Assembly: GCF_005938645.2 (NCBI RefSeq)
Contig: NZ_CP042171.1
Location: 1-64,000 of the forward strand
Direction: 5' to 3'
Length of the DNA: 64,000 nt
Origin: Pedobacter sp. KBS0701
GTDB taxonomy: Bacteria; Bacteroidota; Bacteroidia; Sphingobacteriales; Sphingobacteriaceae
Position 1 is the first letter of the stretch, and the number at the start of each line of letters is the position of its first letter. The notes beneath the pieces were generated by a model. It saw nothing but the letters and a program-made list of their open reading frames with translations. It had not been told where the DNA came from and did not search any database. Shown one piece after another: positions 30,928 to 40,051 of this stretch. The position numbers and the translations under genes are program-made.

Positions 30928-31998
30928 ATGAAAAAAATACTATTACTTGCCGCTACACTCACTACTGGATTCTTCGCTAAAGCACAGGAAGAACCAAAAA
31001 TTAAAGTAAGTGGTTACCTTGAGGCTTATTACGGATACGATTTTAACAAACCTGCTGACCATAACCGCCCGGGTTTTATTTATTCCCACAACCGCGCAAA
31101 CGAAGTAAACCTAAACCTTGGTTTTATCAAGGCAGCTTATGATAGCGGAATGATCAGGGCTAATTTAGCGGTAATGGCCGGAACTTATGCCAATGCCAAT
31201 CTTGCTGCGGAGCCAGGGGTTTTGAAAAATATCTTGGAGGCTAATGCCGGGGTAAAATTATCCAAAACAGAAAATCTTTGGATTGATGCCGGAGTCTTTT
31301 CTTCGCATATCGGTTTCGAAAGTGCGGTTTCGAAAGATTGTTGGGTACTTACCAGAAATATTTCTTCAGAAAATACACCTTATTACGAATCGGGTGCCAA
31401 AATTACTTATGGTTCCAAAGATGGAAAATTTACGGCTACCGCATTGTACCTGAACGGTTGGCAGCGCATTACCCGCCAGAATGGAAATAATAAACCGGCT
31501 GGCGGACTTCAGCTGACCTGGAAACCAACAGATAAAATTACGGTAAACTACAGCAATTATCTTGGTACAGAAGGGGCTGATTCGGTTAGGGTAAACAGGT
31601 TTTACCACAATGTTTATGGAATTTTTCAGCTTACCGATAAATTTGGTGTAACCCTTGGGTTGGATTATGGCACACAACAGAAACAAAAAGGCAGCAGCGA
31701 TAAAAACGAAGTCATTTCTCCGGTAGCCATTGCACAATATAAATTTGCACCAAAATGGGCCGTTGCCGGAAGGTTTGAATATTATGAAGATAAAAGCGGA
31801 ATTTTTATCGCTACTGGCACACCGCAAGGTTTTAAAACCAAAGGTTACTCTTTAAATCTTGATTACTCGCCAATCGCCAATGCTGTTGTGAGGTTGGAAG
31901 GAAAAGCCTACGATAGTAGAGACAAAATATTTGCCAGAGAAGGTGCTGCGGTTAATGCCAATGCAAGTTTAACAGCAAGTATTGCGGTATCGTTTTAA
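30928..31998 (+). CDS. Outer-membrane beta-barrel porin, BBP2/OmpL-like
   Basis: A 356-residue outer-membrane barrel candidate with a signal peptide ending at FFAKAQ. The opening KVSGYLEAYYGYDFNKPADH and the central SSHIGFESAV segment fit the putative beta-barrel porin-2 family. The C-terminus is a typical barrel end (SIAVSF). Its position between kdpC and kdpD in the kdp operon suggests that it passes K+ across the outer membrane when K+ is scarce. That role is inferred from context. Confidence 0.85.
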   Translation: MKKILLLAATLTTGFFAKAQEEPKIKVSGYLEAYYGYDFNKPADHNRPGFIYSHNRANEVNLNLGFIKAAYDSGMIRANLAVMAGTYANANLAAEPGVLKNILEANAGVKLSKTENLWIDAGVFSSHIGFESAVSKDCWVLTRNISSENTPYYESGAKITYGSKDGKFTATALYLNGWQRITRQNGNNKPAGGLQLTWKPTDKITVNYSNYLGTEGADSVRVNRFYHNVYGIFQLTDKFGVTLGLDYGTQQKQKGSSDKNEVISPVAIAQYKFAPKWAVAGRFEYYEDKSGIFIATGTPQGFKTKGYSLNLDYSPIANAVVRLEGKAYDSRDKIFAREGAAVNANASLTASIAVSF

Positions 31999-32009
31999 AA
32001 AATAAGTGC

Positions 32010-32093
32010 CGTCATCTCGACCGCAGTGGAGAGATCTGTTGAGTATCTTTTATATAGATCTCTCCATTTCGTTGCACTCCAGTCGAGATGACG
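32010..32093. repeat. Interspersed palindromic repeat
   Basis: CGTCATCTCGACCG at the left and the complementary CAGTCGAGATGACG at the right, plus inner AGAGATCT/AGATCTCT arms, give a long hairpin of about 84 bp. It lies between the porin gene and the next small gene and may end or stabilise the porin transcript. Confidence 0.75.
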
Positions 32094-32130
32094 ACGCTTA
32101 GAAATGAATTTTTTGCAAAAACAAAAAACA

Positions 32131-32379
32131 ATGCATCCCTACATAGAAATCATATTCAGCCTGTTTTTAGCGTTCTTAGGAGTATTAATGATGCGAAAAT
32201 TGAATTCGTTAAAAAGGAATAAAACAGGTGCAAAAAAAAGAAGTTATGCCACAGAAAAATACTTCAAACTGCTTTATAATAAAATCTCTTTTAGGTTTAT
32301 GATCGTATTATTTACGTTGGTTATGATTGTTGCAATTACTATATTGATCGAAGAAGGAGTAATGAAGGTTTCCTGGTAA
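32131..32379 (+). CDS. Small membrane protein upstream of kdpD
   Basis: An 82-residue hypothetical protein starting MHPYIEIIFSLFLAFLGVLM; an in-frame ATG at 32104 would add nine residues. Two transmembrane helices lie at about 5-22 and 54-74, with a basic loop (KLNSLKRNKTGAKKRS) between them. The stop is 2 bp before the kdpD start, so it is co-transcribed. I recognise no family. It may anchor or signal to the soluble KdpD sensor, which lacks its own membrane helices, but this is speculation from gene order. Confidence 0.68.
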   Translation: MHPYIEIIFSLFLAFLGVLMMRKLNSLKRNKTGAKKRSYATEKYFKLLYNKISFRFMIVLFTLVMIVAITILIEEGVMKVSW

Positions 32380-32381
32380 AG

Positions 32382-33515
32382 ATGATGGAAGAAGAGCAAA
32401 AAGAAGAATCTGTCAGACACTTTTTAGATCTGGTTAAAAAATCCAGGCGCGGAAAGCTCAAAATCTATATTGGCATGAGTGCTGGTGTGGGTAAAACTTA
32501 CCGTATGCTTCAGGAATCGCATGCATTACTGCGAAATGGCGTAGATATTTGTATCGGTTATGTGGAGACCCATAAAAGGGCAGAAACAGAAGCCCTTGTT
32601 GCAGGCCTTCCGTTTATTCCGCTGCGCAAAATTTTTTACCGGGGCAAAGAAATATCGGAAATGGACCTTAAAGGGATCATGAATCGTCATCCGGAGATTG
32701 TTATTGTGGATGAACTTGCCCATACCAATGCCGAAGGCAGTAAAAACACCAAACGCTGGCAGGATGTTTTCGATCTGCTTGAGGCAGGGATCAGCGTAAT
32801 CTCTGCAGTAAATATTCAGCACCTGGAAAGCATCAATGAAGAAATTGAGCAGATTACAGGTATAGCTGTGACGGAACGGATCCCGGATAAGATCTTGGAG
32901 ATCGCTGATGAAATCGTAAATATCGACCTTACGGCTGATGAACTGGTTACCCGCCTTAAAGAAGGCAAAATTTACGATCAATCAAAAATCGAAAGGGCAT
33001 TAAGTAATTTTTTTCAAGCTGATAAAATTCTTCAGCTGCGCGAGCTGGCCTTAAAAGAGGTGGTGCACCAGGTAGAACGGAAAATCCAGACCGAAATTCC
33101 CAAGTCAATTAAACTTAGGCCCGAACGCTTTTTGGCCTGTATTTCTTCCAACGCCGAAACCGCAGGAGTTGTGATCCGGAAAACAGCAAGACTTGCTTCC
33201 TATTACCGGTCGCCATGGATGGTGCTGTACGTGCAAAGCGATAGTGAAAGCATGGAACGCATTAAACTGGATAAACAGCGCCATCTGATTAACCATTTTA
33301 AACTGGCTACCGAACTGGGTGGCGAAGTCATTAAAATAAAAAGTAATGCCATTACCAAAACTATCATCGATATCGCTGCCGAAAAGGAAATTACCACAAT
33401 TTGTATCGGCAAGCCCCACCTTAATATTTTTCAGGTAATTTTACGTACAGCAGTTTTTAATGGGCTGTTGAAAAATCTGGCAATGAAGGATATTGATTTG
33501 GTGATTTTATCATAA
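32382..33515 (+). CDS. kdpD: KdpD-type sensor without a kinase domain
   Basis: A 377-residue protein. Residues about 18-230 form the KdpD N-terminal domain with Walker A GMSAGVGKT at 31-39 and Walker B IVIVDELAHTN with Asp110. Residues about 245-377 form a universal-stress-protein (Usp) domain. The four transmembrane helices, GAF region and histidine kinase of full KdpD (about 900 residues) are absent, and no kinase or KdpE regulator gene follows. In other bacteria this Usp domain can bind c-di-AMP. It would act in the cytosol as a K+ or nucleotide sensor with an unknown output. Start: a second ATG at 32385 is equally possible. Confidence 0.92.
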   Translation: MMEEEQKEESVRHFLDLVKKSRRGKLKIYIGMSAGVGKTYRMLQESHALLRNGVDICIGYVETHKRAETEALVAGLPFIPLRKIFYRGKEISEMDLKGIMNRHPEIVIVDELAHTNAEGSKNTKRWQDVFDLLEAGISVISAVNIQHLESINEEIEQITGIAVTERIPDKILEIADEIVNIDLTADELVTRLKEGKIYDQSKIERALSNFFQADKILQLRELALKEVVHQVERKIQTEIPKSIKLRPERFLACISSNAETAGVVIRKTARLASYYRSPWMVLYVQSDSESMERIKLDKQRHLINHFKLATELGGEVIKIKSNAITKTIIDIAAEKEITTICIGKPHLNIFQVILRTAVFNGLLKNLAMKDIDLVILS

Positions 33516-33846
33516 GATTTCTATCACCCCGCATATCCTGAAAATTAAAAGCTGATTTGCTTGGATATTTGATTTTTTAGACGCTGTGATTCACAGCTTT
33601 TTCGTTCTACGCCGTAGTTTTTCAAAGCAAGCTGGTATGATGCTGAAAACTATTCTAAAGGGGTGTATACTTACGACAGGAATTTTTATCGGGACTATAG
33701 CGAATGGTACGATTGCTGGCCTCGAAGAACAAAGAGCCACTCACTTCCTTCAATAAATATTATCTTTCCTGGTGTGTAAGGCTATTCAATTTTTCTCAAA
33801 TTTATCAAAACTATATCCTTTAAGCGGGGTTGAAATAATAGAACCT

Positions 33847-34224
33847 ATGGAAAGTGATATGGAAAAAAAAGAGACTAAAACACGTTTGATTAATGAGATT
33901 GCCACTGCAGGATTACAAAATGCTGCTAAAAAACTGGGTACTTCGGCAAGCAAAAAACAGATTAGAAAAGGTGTTTCAAAAAACATCAGTTTAATAGATG
34001 AGCTATTGCATATTGCTTTAATCAAAAATAAAGATTCATCGAAAAGGCTGCAACGCAATATTGAGTTTGTTGGCCTGGGTATAATGGCAGCGCATACTTT
34101 TTATCGTGGTTTTAAAAGGAAAAAAAGATTATTGATTTTCGAAGGCGTTTTCTTAACTGCGGCACTTGGTGGCGTATTACTGGCTACACAAGTTAAAGCC
34201 ATAAAGTTGAAAATTAATCAATAA
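33847..34224 (+). CDS. Hypothetical membrane protein
   Basis: A 125-residue protein if started at the ATG at 33847 (MESDMEKKETKTRLINEIAT); an upstream in-frame start at 33772 is less likely because those codons look non-coding. The N-terminal half is basic and helical (AAKKLGTSASKKQIRKGVSK). One or two hydrophobic helices lie in the C-terminal half (FVGLGIMAAHTFYRGF, GVFLTAALGGVLLATQ). I know no family for it. It stands alone between kdpD and the SDR gene. Confidence 0.6.
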   Translation: MESDMEKKETKTRLINEIATAGLQNAAKKLGTSASKKQIRKGVSKNISLIDELLHIALIKNKDSSKRLQRNIEFVGLGIMAAHTFYRGFKRKKRLLIFEGVFLTAALGGVLLATQVKAIKLKINQ

Positions 34225-34460
34225 TGCCGTTTATGGAGCAGCCAAAGGCTGTTTGTGTTTGCAATTAACAACTTCACAATAATTATATCAATTCTGATCA
34301 TCTAATCATTAATGAGATGGAGAAAATAACTTTTTTTCTCTGCCTGGCAGTTTATTTTTAGCATATTTATATGAGATTTTTTAGCTGGAAAATTGTTCAG
34401 TTTGTATAACGTACATGATAATAGCTATTTTTATTAAAAACTTTATTTTAAAAAGTAAAA

Positions 34461-35255
34461 ATGGATTTACAATTAAAGCATAAAACAGCTTTTATAAGTG
34501 GCTCTACTGCTGGGATCGGATTTGCAATTGCCGAAAGTTTATTAAAAGAAGGTGTAAAAGTGATTATCAATGGCCGGTCGCAAAGCAGTGTAGATGCTGC
34601 AGTGAAATTGCTGCAAGGTATTGCCGGGAACGAATTTATTTCGGGCATCGCTGCCGATTTTTCGAAAGCTGATGAAGTAAGTAACCTGATTGATAAACTA
34701 CCGGAGATTGATATACTGATCAATAACGCTGGCATTTTTGAGCCTAAAGCTTTTGAAGACATCAGTGATGAAGATTGGTTTAGGTTTTTTGAAGTCAATG
34801 TAATGAGCGGAATCAGGTTGTCGCGGCAGTTATTCCCTAAAATGTTAAAGAAAAATTGGGGCAGGATTATTTTTATCTCCAGCGAATCGGCAGTATTTAT
34901 TCCGGATGAAATGATCCACTACGGGATGACTAAAACTGCACAGCTGGCGGTTAGCCGTGGCCTGGCAGAATTAACTCAAGGTACAGAAGTAACCGTCAAT
35001 TCAATTTTGCCCGGCCCAACCAAATCAAAAGGGGTTGGTGGTTTTATTGAAGATTTAGCCAAAAATGGAAACATTACCATTGCTGAGGTAGAAGCCGATT
35101 TCTTTAAGAACATGAGACCTACTTCATTACTGCAACGCTTTCTTGATGTTAGTGAGATAGCAAATGCAGTTGCTTTTTATGCAAGTCCATTAGCCTCGGG
35201 AACCAATGGTGCTGCCATTAGGGTAGAAGGCGGTTTGGTAAGATCGATATTGTAG
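34461..35255 (+). CDS. SDR family NAD(P)-dependent oxidoreductase
   Basis: A 264-residue classical short-chain dehydrogenase/reductase. The cofactor loop FISGSTAGIGFAIAE is at the N-terminus, the structural NNAG motif is in DILINNAGIFEP, and the catalytic Tyr154 and Lys158 are in HYGMTK, with the catalytic Ser in FISSESA. The C-terminal NGAAIRVEGGLVRS is typical. Arg39-type residues after the second strand (NGRSQSS) suggest NADP(H). Substrate unknown. It has its own upstream region of about 230 bp. Confidence 0.92.
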   Translation: MDLQLKHKTAFISGSTAGIGFAIAESLLKEGVKVIINGRSQSSVDAAVKLLQGIAGNEFISGIAADFSKADEVSNLIDKLPEIDILINNAGIFEPKAFEDISDEDWFRFFEVNVMSGIRLSRQLFPKMLKKNWGRIIFISSESAVFIPDEMIHYGMTKTAQLAVSRGLAELTQGTEVTVNSILPGPTKSKGVGGFIEDLAKNGNITIAEVEADFFKNMRPTSLLQRFLDVSEIANAVAFYASPLASGTNGAAIRVEGGLVRSIL

Positions 35256-35541
35256 TGTGTTATGGATCCTTTTTGCAGGCATAAGTAGGCTAATGAGCTT
35301 TAAGTTTATTTTTTTAGCTATTTAAATGCTGGTAATATATAGAGAATACGGCCAGTGTTTATGAAAAAACTGCTTCAGGCTGCGCTTACTGATAAGAATG
35401 TCTTCACTTTAATTAAGTCGCTACATTTAGATTACCAATTTATCCAGTAATGAAGGAGAGTTTTATCAAACTGAATAAAAGATGTTTTAATTAAGGTAAT
35501 AGTTTCTTTAAAACGGATTTAAAATTTAAAAATAAATATTA

Positions 35542-36060
35542 ATGGCGCAACAATTAGAAGTTTGGCAAAGAGGGCCACTGCCTGAAATTATCCCGATGTT
35601 ACAACCTGTAGCACATGCCTTATTACAAGCAAGAGAAGAGATTAATGAGTATATGGTCGAATTCCCAATCGAACTGCTTTGGCAACGCCCCGCCGGAATG
35701 GCATCTACAGGTTTTCATCTTCAGCATTTAAGTGGAGTGCTTGATCGGGTATTTACTTATGCCAGGGCAGAAAGTCTTTCTGAATTTCAGTTTGCCCAGT
35801 TGGCTGAAGAGGGTAAAGATTCGGCAGCGGGATATACCGTGGCAGATCTTGTTAACCGTTTCAATAAACAGGTAGATCTTGCATTAGCGCAGATCAAAAG
35901 TACAGATGCGATCACATTGCCCGATTATAGAGGCGTAGGTCGCGCCGGACTTCCTTCAACTGTTATCGGTTTGTTGTTCCATGCAGCAGAGCATACTATG
36001 CGCCATGTAGGGCAACTGATGGTTACCGTAGCCGTAGTGAAGAATTATAAAGAAGTTTAA
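35542..36060 (+). CDS. DinB family protein
   Basis: A 172-residue DinB/DUF664-type four-helix bundle. Candidate metal ligands are the His residues in FHLQHLSGVLDRVFTYAR and in LLFHAAEHTMRHVGQLM, in the expected spacing for the superfamily. Function within the family is varied and unassigned here. It precedes the YdeI-like gene by under 100 bp on the same strand. Confidence 0.85.
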   Translation: MAQQLEVWQRGPLPEIIPMLQPVAHALLQAREEINEYMVEFPIELLWQRPAGMASTGFHLQHLSGVLDRVFTYARAESLSEFQFAQLAEEGKDSAAGYTVADLVNRFNKQVDLALAQIKSTDAITLPDYRGVGRAGLPSTVIGLLFHAAEHTMRHVGQLMVTVAVVKNYKEV

Positions 36061-36151
36061 AATCGCCACTGCCATAGGGTTGTCACTCTACCTGCTAAAT
36101 TTGCTGCATAATTTAATAATCGATGTACAATCTGTTCAGAGAAATTATTTT

Positions 36152-36760
36152 ATGGATTGCGAAATAGCGGAAAATAAAGTAAAGGATATAGAAACTTTTC
36201 GTCCAGGGAGCATTGAAGAATGGCGGAACTGGCTGATGGAGCATCACGATTTTAAATCGTCGGTTTGGCTTGTTTACAGCAAGAAAGGTTCCGGTTTGCC
36301 AAGCATTACCTGGAGCGAAGCTGTAGATGAGGCCCTTTGTTTCGGTTGGATAGACAGTTTAAAAAAGTCAATAGATAGCGATACGTTTATGCAGTTTTTC
36401 TGTAAACGGAAAGCCAATAGCGTTTGGTCGAAAATCAATAAGGAAAAGGTAAAGCGCCTGTTGGCACAAAAACTTATCGCAAAAGCAGGTTTAGAAACCA
36501 TTAAAAAGGCCAAAAAAGATGGGTCATGGGTAGCTTTAGATGTAGTAGAAACACTTAAAATACCTAAAGATTTAGCCTTAGAATTTAAAAACAGTAAAGA
36601 CGCGAAGATTTTTTTCCTTAGCTTAAGTAAATCTGCTAAGAAAGCCATCTTACAGTGGATCGTAATGGCAAAAAAAAAAGCAGAAACCCGGCAAAACAGA
36701 ATTCTTGAACTTGTAAAATCCTCATCAGAAAACGTATTGCCAAAGCAATTTCTCCGCTAG
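36152..36760 (+). CDS. YdeI/OmpD-associated family protein
   Basis: A 202-residue soluble protein starting MDCEIAENKVKDIETFRPGS. The core EWRNWLMEHHDFKSSVWLVY, ITWSEAVDEALCFGWIDSL and KRKANSVWSKINKEKV segments are characteristic of the YdeI family. YdeI proteins are linked to envelope stress in enterobacteria, but their biochemical activity is unclear. The ATG at 36152 is chosen because upstream codons from 36080 encode an unrelated hydrophobic stretch. It is followed 29 bp later by the WYL regulator gene. Confidence 0.87.
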   Translation: MDCEIAENKVKDIETFRPGSIEEWRNWLMEHHDFKSSVWLVYSKKGSGLPSITWSEAVDEALCFGWIDSLKKSIDSDTFMQFFCKRKANSVWSKINKEKVKRLLAQKLIAKAGLETIKKAKKDGSWVALDVVETLKIPKDLALEFKNSKDAKIFFLSLSKSAKKAILQWIVMAKKKAETRQNRILELVKSSSENVLPKQFLR

Positions 36761-36789
36761 GAGGCAAACAATCTAATTTAGCTGTAAAC

Positions 36790-37758
36790 ATGGATATTAC
36801 CAAAAGATTTGACCGGATACTACAGATATTTTTTCTATTGCAATCTAAATCTGTAGTCACTACAGATGAATTACAAAAGCGATTCGAAATCAGTTTAAGA
36901 ACGATTTACAGGGATTTAAAAGCCCTGGAGATTGCCGGTATTCCGATCGTAAATGAATCAGGATCTGGCTATTCGATTATGGAAGGGTTTAGGCTGCAGC
37001 CATCAAGGTTTAGTCAGGAAGAGATTCTCAGTTTAATGGTTGCCGAAAAAGTGATGCAGAAACACGAAACCCAATTTGTTAAAAAACATTTTGAGGCAGC
37101 ACTTATCAAAATAAAAAGCTCTTTTCAGGTGAATCAAAAAAGAGATTTCCTGCATTTAGAAGACACCATACATCTTAAAAACGACTTAAAATCTAAGGAT
37201 TATCTGCCCAACATTATTGATGTTTTACTCAACAGCACCTTAAGGAAAAAGATAACCCATATCGATTACCTCAAAAGTGGTGATATTCATACGGTTGGCA
37301 GATCTGTTGAACCCATCGGTGTATTCTACGAACATAGTCTTTGGTATCTTTTAGCCTATTGCCATTTGAGGAAAGATTACCGCAATTTTAGATTAGACAG
37401 GGTTAAAAAAGTTATGATGCTTGAAGAAAACTTCACCATTGCACACCCGCCAATTAACGAATTCAGGGATAAAGACATATGCGAAAATATAACTAAAATC
37501 GAAATCAGGGTAGACCGGAAGTATGCCCATTTTCTATATTGGGAACGACAGATTTTCGGATTTACAAGCGAAGAAATTTCGGATGATTTTGTGGTCATGT
37601 ATTTCGACTGTTCTCTTTCTGAAGTTTCTTTTGTGCGCTGGTTTGTTAAATTTGTTGATGCGGCCGAAATTATAGCACCAGCCCATTTGAATAATGAACT
37701 GGTTGAGATAATGGAATCTGGTTTGAAGAGAATAAAAAACAAAGAGGTTATATCGTAA
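36790..37758 (+). CDS. HTH and WYL-domain transcriptional regulator (YafY-like)
   Basis: A 322-residue regulator. Residues about 5-60 form a DeoR-type winged helix-turn-helix (TTDELQKRFEISLRTIYRDL). Residues about 140-230 form the WYL domain, with YEHSLWYLLAYCHLRKDYRN and FRLDRVKKV holding the ligand-sensing residues. WYL regulators often sense nucleic-acid or nucleotide ligands. The last few codons (KEVIS, stop) coincide with the left end of a MITE-like repeat, so the natural C-terminus may have been altered. It may control the adjacent YdeI-like or DinB genes. Confidence 0.9.
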   Translation: MDITKRFDRILQIFFLLQSKSVVTTDELQKRFEISLRTIYRDLKALEIAGIPIVNESGSGYSIMEGFRLQPSRFSQEEILSLMVAEKVMQKHETQFVKKHFEAALIKIKSSFQVNQKRDFLHLEDTIHLKNDLKSKDYLPNIIDVLLNSTLRKKITHIDYLKSGDIHTVGRSVEPIGVFYEHSLWYLLAYCHLRKDYRNFRLDRVKKVMMLEENFTIAHPPINEFRDKDICENITKIEIRVDRKYAHFLYWERQIFGFTSEEISDDFVVMYFDCSLSEVSFVRWFVKFVDAAEIIAPAHLNNELVEIMESGLKRIKNKEVIS

Positions 37759-38123
37759 TATAGAATTGTCATCCTGAGGGATAATTTATTTTATAAAAAT
37801 CAATATAAATGACAGTACTTAATCTACATGTAAAAATTCTCTCGCTTTACCGTCATTTCGAGCGGAGTGCTACCTGTACCGATTTTACATCGGTAACGCA
37901 GTTGAGAACCCGAAGGCTCTGCGAGGCAAAATCTGTTTTGATAAATCTCTCCACTTCGCGTTGCTTCGGTCGAGATGACGATCTTTTTTGGGTGTCGGTC
38001 AATGGTAGTGAGCTTGTATTGAGCGTAGTCGAAGTGAAGGACCTGTTTTAATGTCTTAAAATGCGTTTCTACAGGCTCAACATGACAGCATCTGAGTTGA
38101 AATAACCTTTATGATACAGTCTC
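37744..38123. mobile_element. MITE-like element, copy B
   Basis: A 380-bp element sharing its outer parts with copy A at 22248-22736: the left ATAGAATTGTCATCCTGAGG block and the right TTTATGATACAGTCTC terminus. The right terminus and the left terminus of copy A are inverted repeats. Its interior holds a further hairpin repeat (CGTCATTTCGAG...TCGAGATGACG, 37851-37980). The left end overlaps the stop codon of the WYL regulator gene. Non-coding. Confidence 0.58.
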
Positions 38124-38130
38124 TTGCTTT

Positions 38131-38601
38131 TTAATAACGGTCCCAGAAAAATGGAGGCTCAATGCCTAATGCCCTTAAATATACAAAGCCTTGTCCGCGG
38201 TGGTGTATTTCGTTATCAATGAAATACAAAAGGTGGCTAATGATCGAAAACTCGTATTGCCCGAATAATTTAATTGTTTCGTGAAGCTGATCCTCAGAGA
38301 TTTGGTTAAAGTATTCCACAATTTTTGGGGTATCCTCATCCCATTTTGTTAGTAGTTCTTCTTTACTATTAAGCGGAAGATCATGACTAAAAGGAGCTGT
38401 CTCTCTGGTCACCATTTCTTTTAAACCAGGAACATCAATCGATAATAACTCTTTAATTAATGCCGAAAAAGGTCTCATCTCGCCGATTGAAAATTCAAAT
38501 AATTCTTTTTCAGGAAATTTTTCAATGGTTTTTCGGGTTAGTTTTCTATGGCCTAACCAATGTTGTAGTAATTCGCTTTTAGTAATCATAGTTGCTGACA
38601 T
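38131..38601 (-). CDS. DinB family protein
   Basis: A 156-residue DinB-like helical bundle. Candidate metal ligands are in LLQHWLGHRKLT near the N-terminus, and in ISHLLYFIDNEIHHRGQGFV near the C-terminus (HH followed by RGQ, the usual DinB ending). It starts MSATMITKSELL; the second Met at codon 5 is possible. It is transcribed toward the MITE-like element. The catalytic role is unknown. Confidence 0.86.
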   Translation of the reverse strand: MSATMITKSELLQHWLGHRKLTRKTIEKFPEKELFEFSIGEMRPFSALIKELLSIDVPGLKEMVTRETAPFSHDLPLNSKEELLTKWDEDTPKIVEYFNQISEDQLHETIKLFGQYEFSIISHLLYFIDNEIHHRGQGFVYLRALGIEPPFFWDRY

Positions 38602-38746
38602 ATTGTTTTATTATTTAATAGAACAAAGCTAAAACTGGCTTATGACAACTGTTTGTCAGTCGAAAAATGATATATTACATTTTTTTAAAATTTCTATTTA
38701 TATTATGGTTTAAGAATTAGTTAAAAACCTTAAATGATGACCGCAG

Positions 38747-39861
38747 TTATGCAAACTTTTTTCGCAACCATTTACGCACCGGCTCGTCATACCACTTTAA
38801 GGCGGTGTATGCCAAAACAATGCTGCCAGCTAAAATAAGTAAGGCATACGGCCAGGCATGTACAATTGTAGTGCCTTTATGGTTACTGATCCAGGCCACG
38901 TAAAAATAAACCAAAGGATAATGTACCAGGTAAAGTGGATAAGATACATCACCTAAAAATTTGCATATCCTGTGCTCTCTTTGCGTTTGCAGCACGCCGC
39001 TGGCGCCAAGGTACACGATAAGCGGAAAACAATGATAATGCATACAGACTCATAAATCCCGTTCATCCAAAGATGTTCAGCACCTCCAATACGGGGCATA
39101 TAAAGTACCAGCGCTACTAAAAGACTGCACCATAAAAAGGCATTTTTAACTCTGGTGGGCTTCGCGATACGCGAAAGTAACAAACCAGCAAAAAAAGGGT
39201 AAAGGGTACGGGTAAGTCCAATACGTACGTGTTCTGTATTTAGTGTCCAGCCGCCACTTACATCGCCGTTTGTAATGGCTAGCTGTGCCAATGCGATAGC
39301 GGCGATAACCACTAAGATACCTAATGCTGTTTTAGAAAATTTCCTGATCCATACCGCATAAAGAATATTGGCAATGTATTCAAAGAACAACGACCAGCCC
39401 ACGCTGTTCATGGGGTGCATTTCTTGCCAGCCACGTATATCAAGGGATAATGGTAAAGGCAGGATGGTATAGCCAATTAATAGTACGAGTAACATCTTCC
39501 AGAGCGGAATAGTATGAATGAGCGGCCATATAGCAGAATCTGTATAATAGAATCCGATGGCGCCAAGGGTCATACCCAAAATCACCATGGGTTGCAGACG
39601 TAAGATGCGGCGTTTGAAAAAACTGCCAACACTCATTTTGTTCCACCTGTCGTCATAAGCGTAGCCCATTACAAAACCCGATAGTAAAAAGAAAAAATCT
39701 ACAGCCAGATAGCCATGGTTCACCAGGATATCGAGGTGTCCGGTTCCCAAGGGCTCGGTTAAATGAAAGGTGACAACGATTATCGCTGCGACACCGCGAA
39801 GGCCATCTAATATAGGGTAATGTGGCTTGGTGGCCAGCTCATTATTTAGGTTAGTGCTCAT
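38747..39861 (-). pseudogene. Acyltransferase 3 family protein, frameshifted
   Basis: A multi-spanning membrane O-acyltransferase of family 3 (OafA-like). The N-terminal part runs from ATG at 39861 with HYPILDGLRGVAAIIVVTFH and DFFFLLSGFVMGYAYDD. At an A4 run at 39026-39029 the frame breaks: the first frame leaves the family after ESVCIIIVF, and the next frame resumes at PLIVYLGASG and continues through LGDVSYPLYLVHYPLVYFY to the end at 38747. One extra base in the run restores a protein of about 370 residues. Either the gene is inactivated, it varies by slippage, or a base was lost in sequencing. The family acetylates or acylates cell-surface sugars. Confidence 0.82.
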
Positions 39862-40037
39862 GTAAGGCTTGTAAAAATAGCAAGCTGTAAAAATAACCAA
39901 CATTCTTTACCCTATAACTTTGCATCTACAATGATACGTAAGGCATTGGGCCTTGTAGAGCTAGACGTTTTTTAACCATCAAAACTGTGCAGGAATTTTA
40001 ATAAAAGAGGGCTTTATGAATTAAAAACTTTAATCAT

Positions 40038-40045
40038 TACATTTG
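40038..40045 (+). promoter_or_regulatory. Predicted -7 promoter element of the metal-efflux cluster
   Basis: TACATTTG matches TAnnTTTG exactly. Transcription would begin about 7 bases later, almost at the GTG at 40052, which would make the first message leaderless or use a downstream start. No good -33 was found. Confidence 0.4.
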
Positions 40046-40051
40046 CCCTTG

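Noticed and set aside
31366-31827. Long minus-strand frame (153 codons) opposite the porin gene
   Set aside because: It is antisense to a clear beta-barrel gene with a signal peptide and has no motif of its own.
32010-32093. CRISPR-like or IS-end palindrome
   Set aside because: Single long hairpin without repeated units or spacers and without a transposase; it fits an interspersed palindromic repeat.
37809-38051. 80-codon plus-strand frame
   Set aside because: It spans the hairpin repeat inside the second MITE-like copy and is a chance frame.
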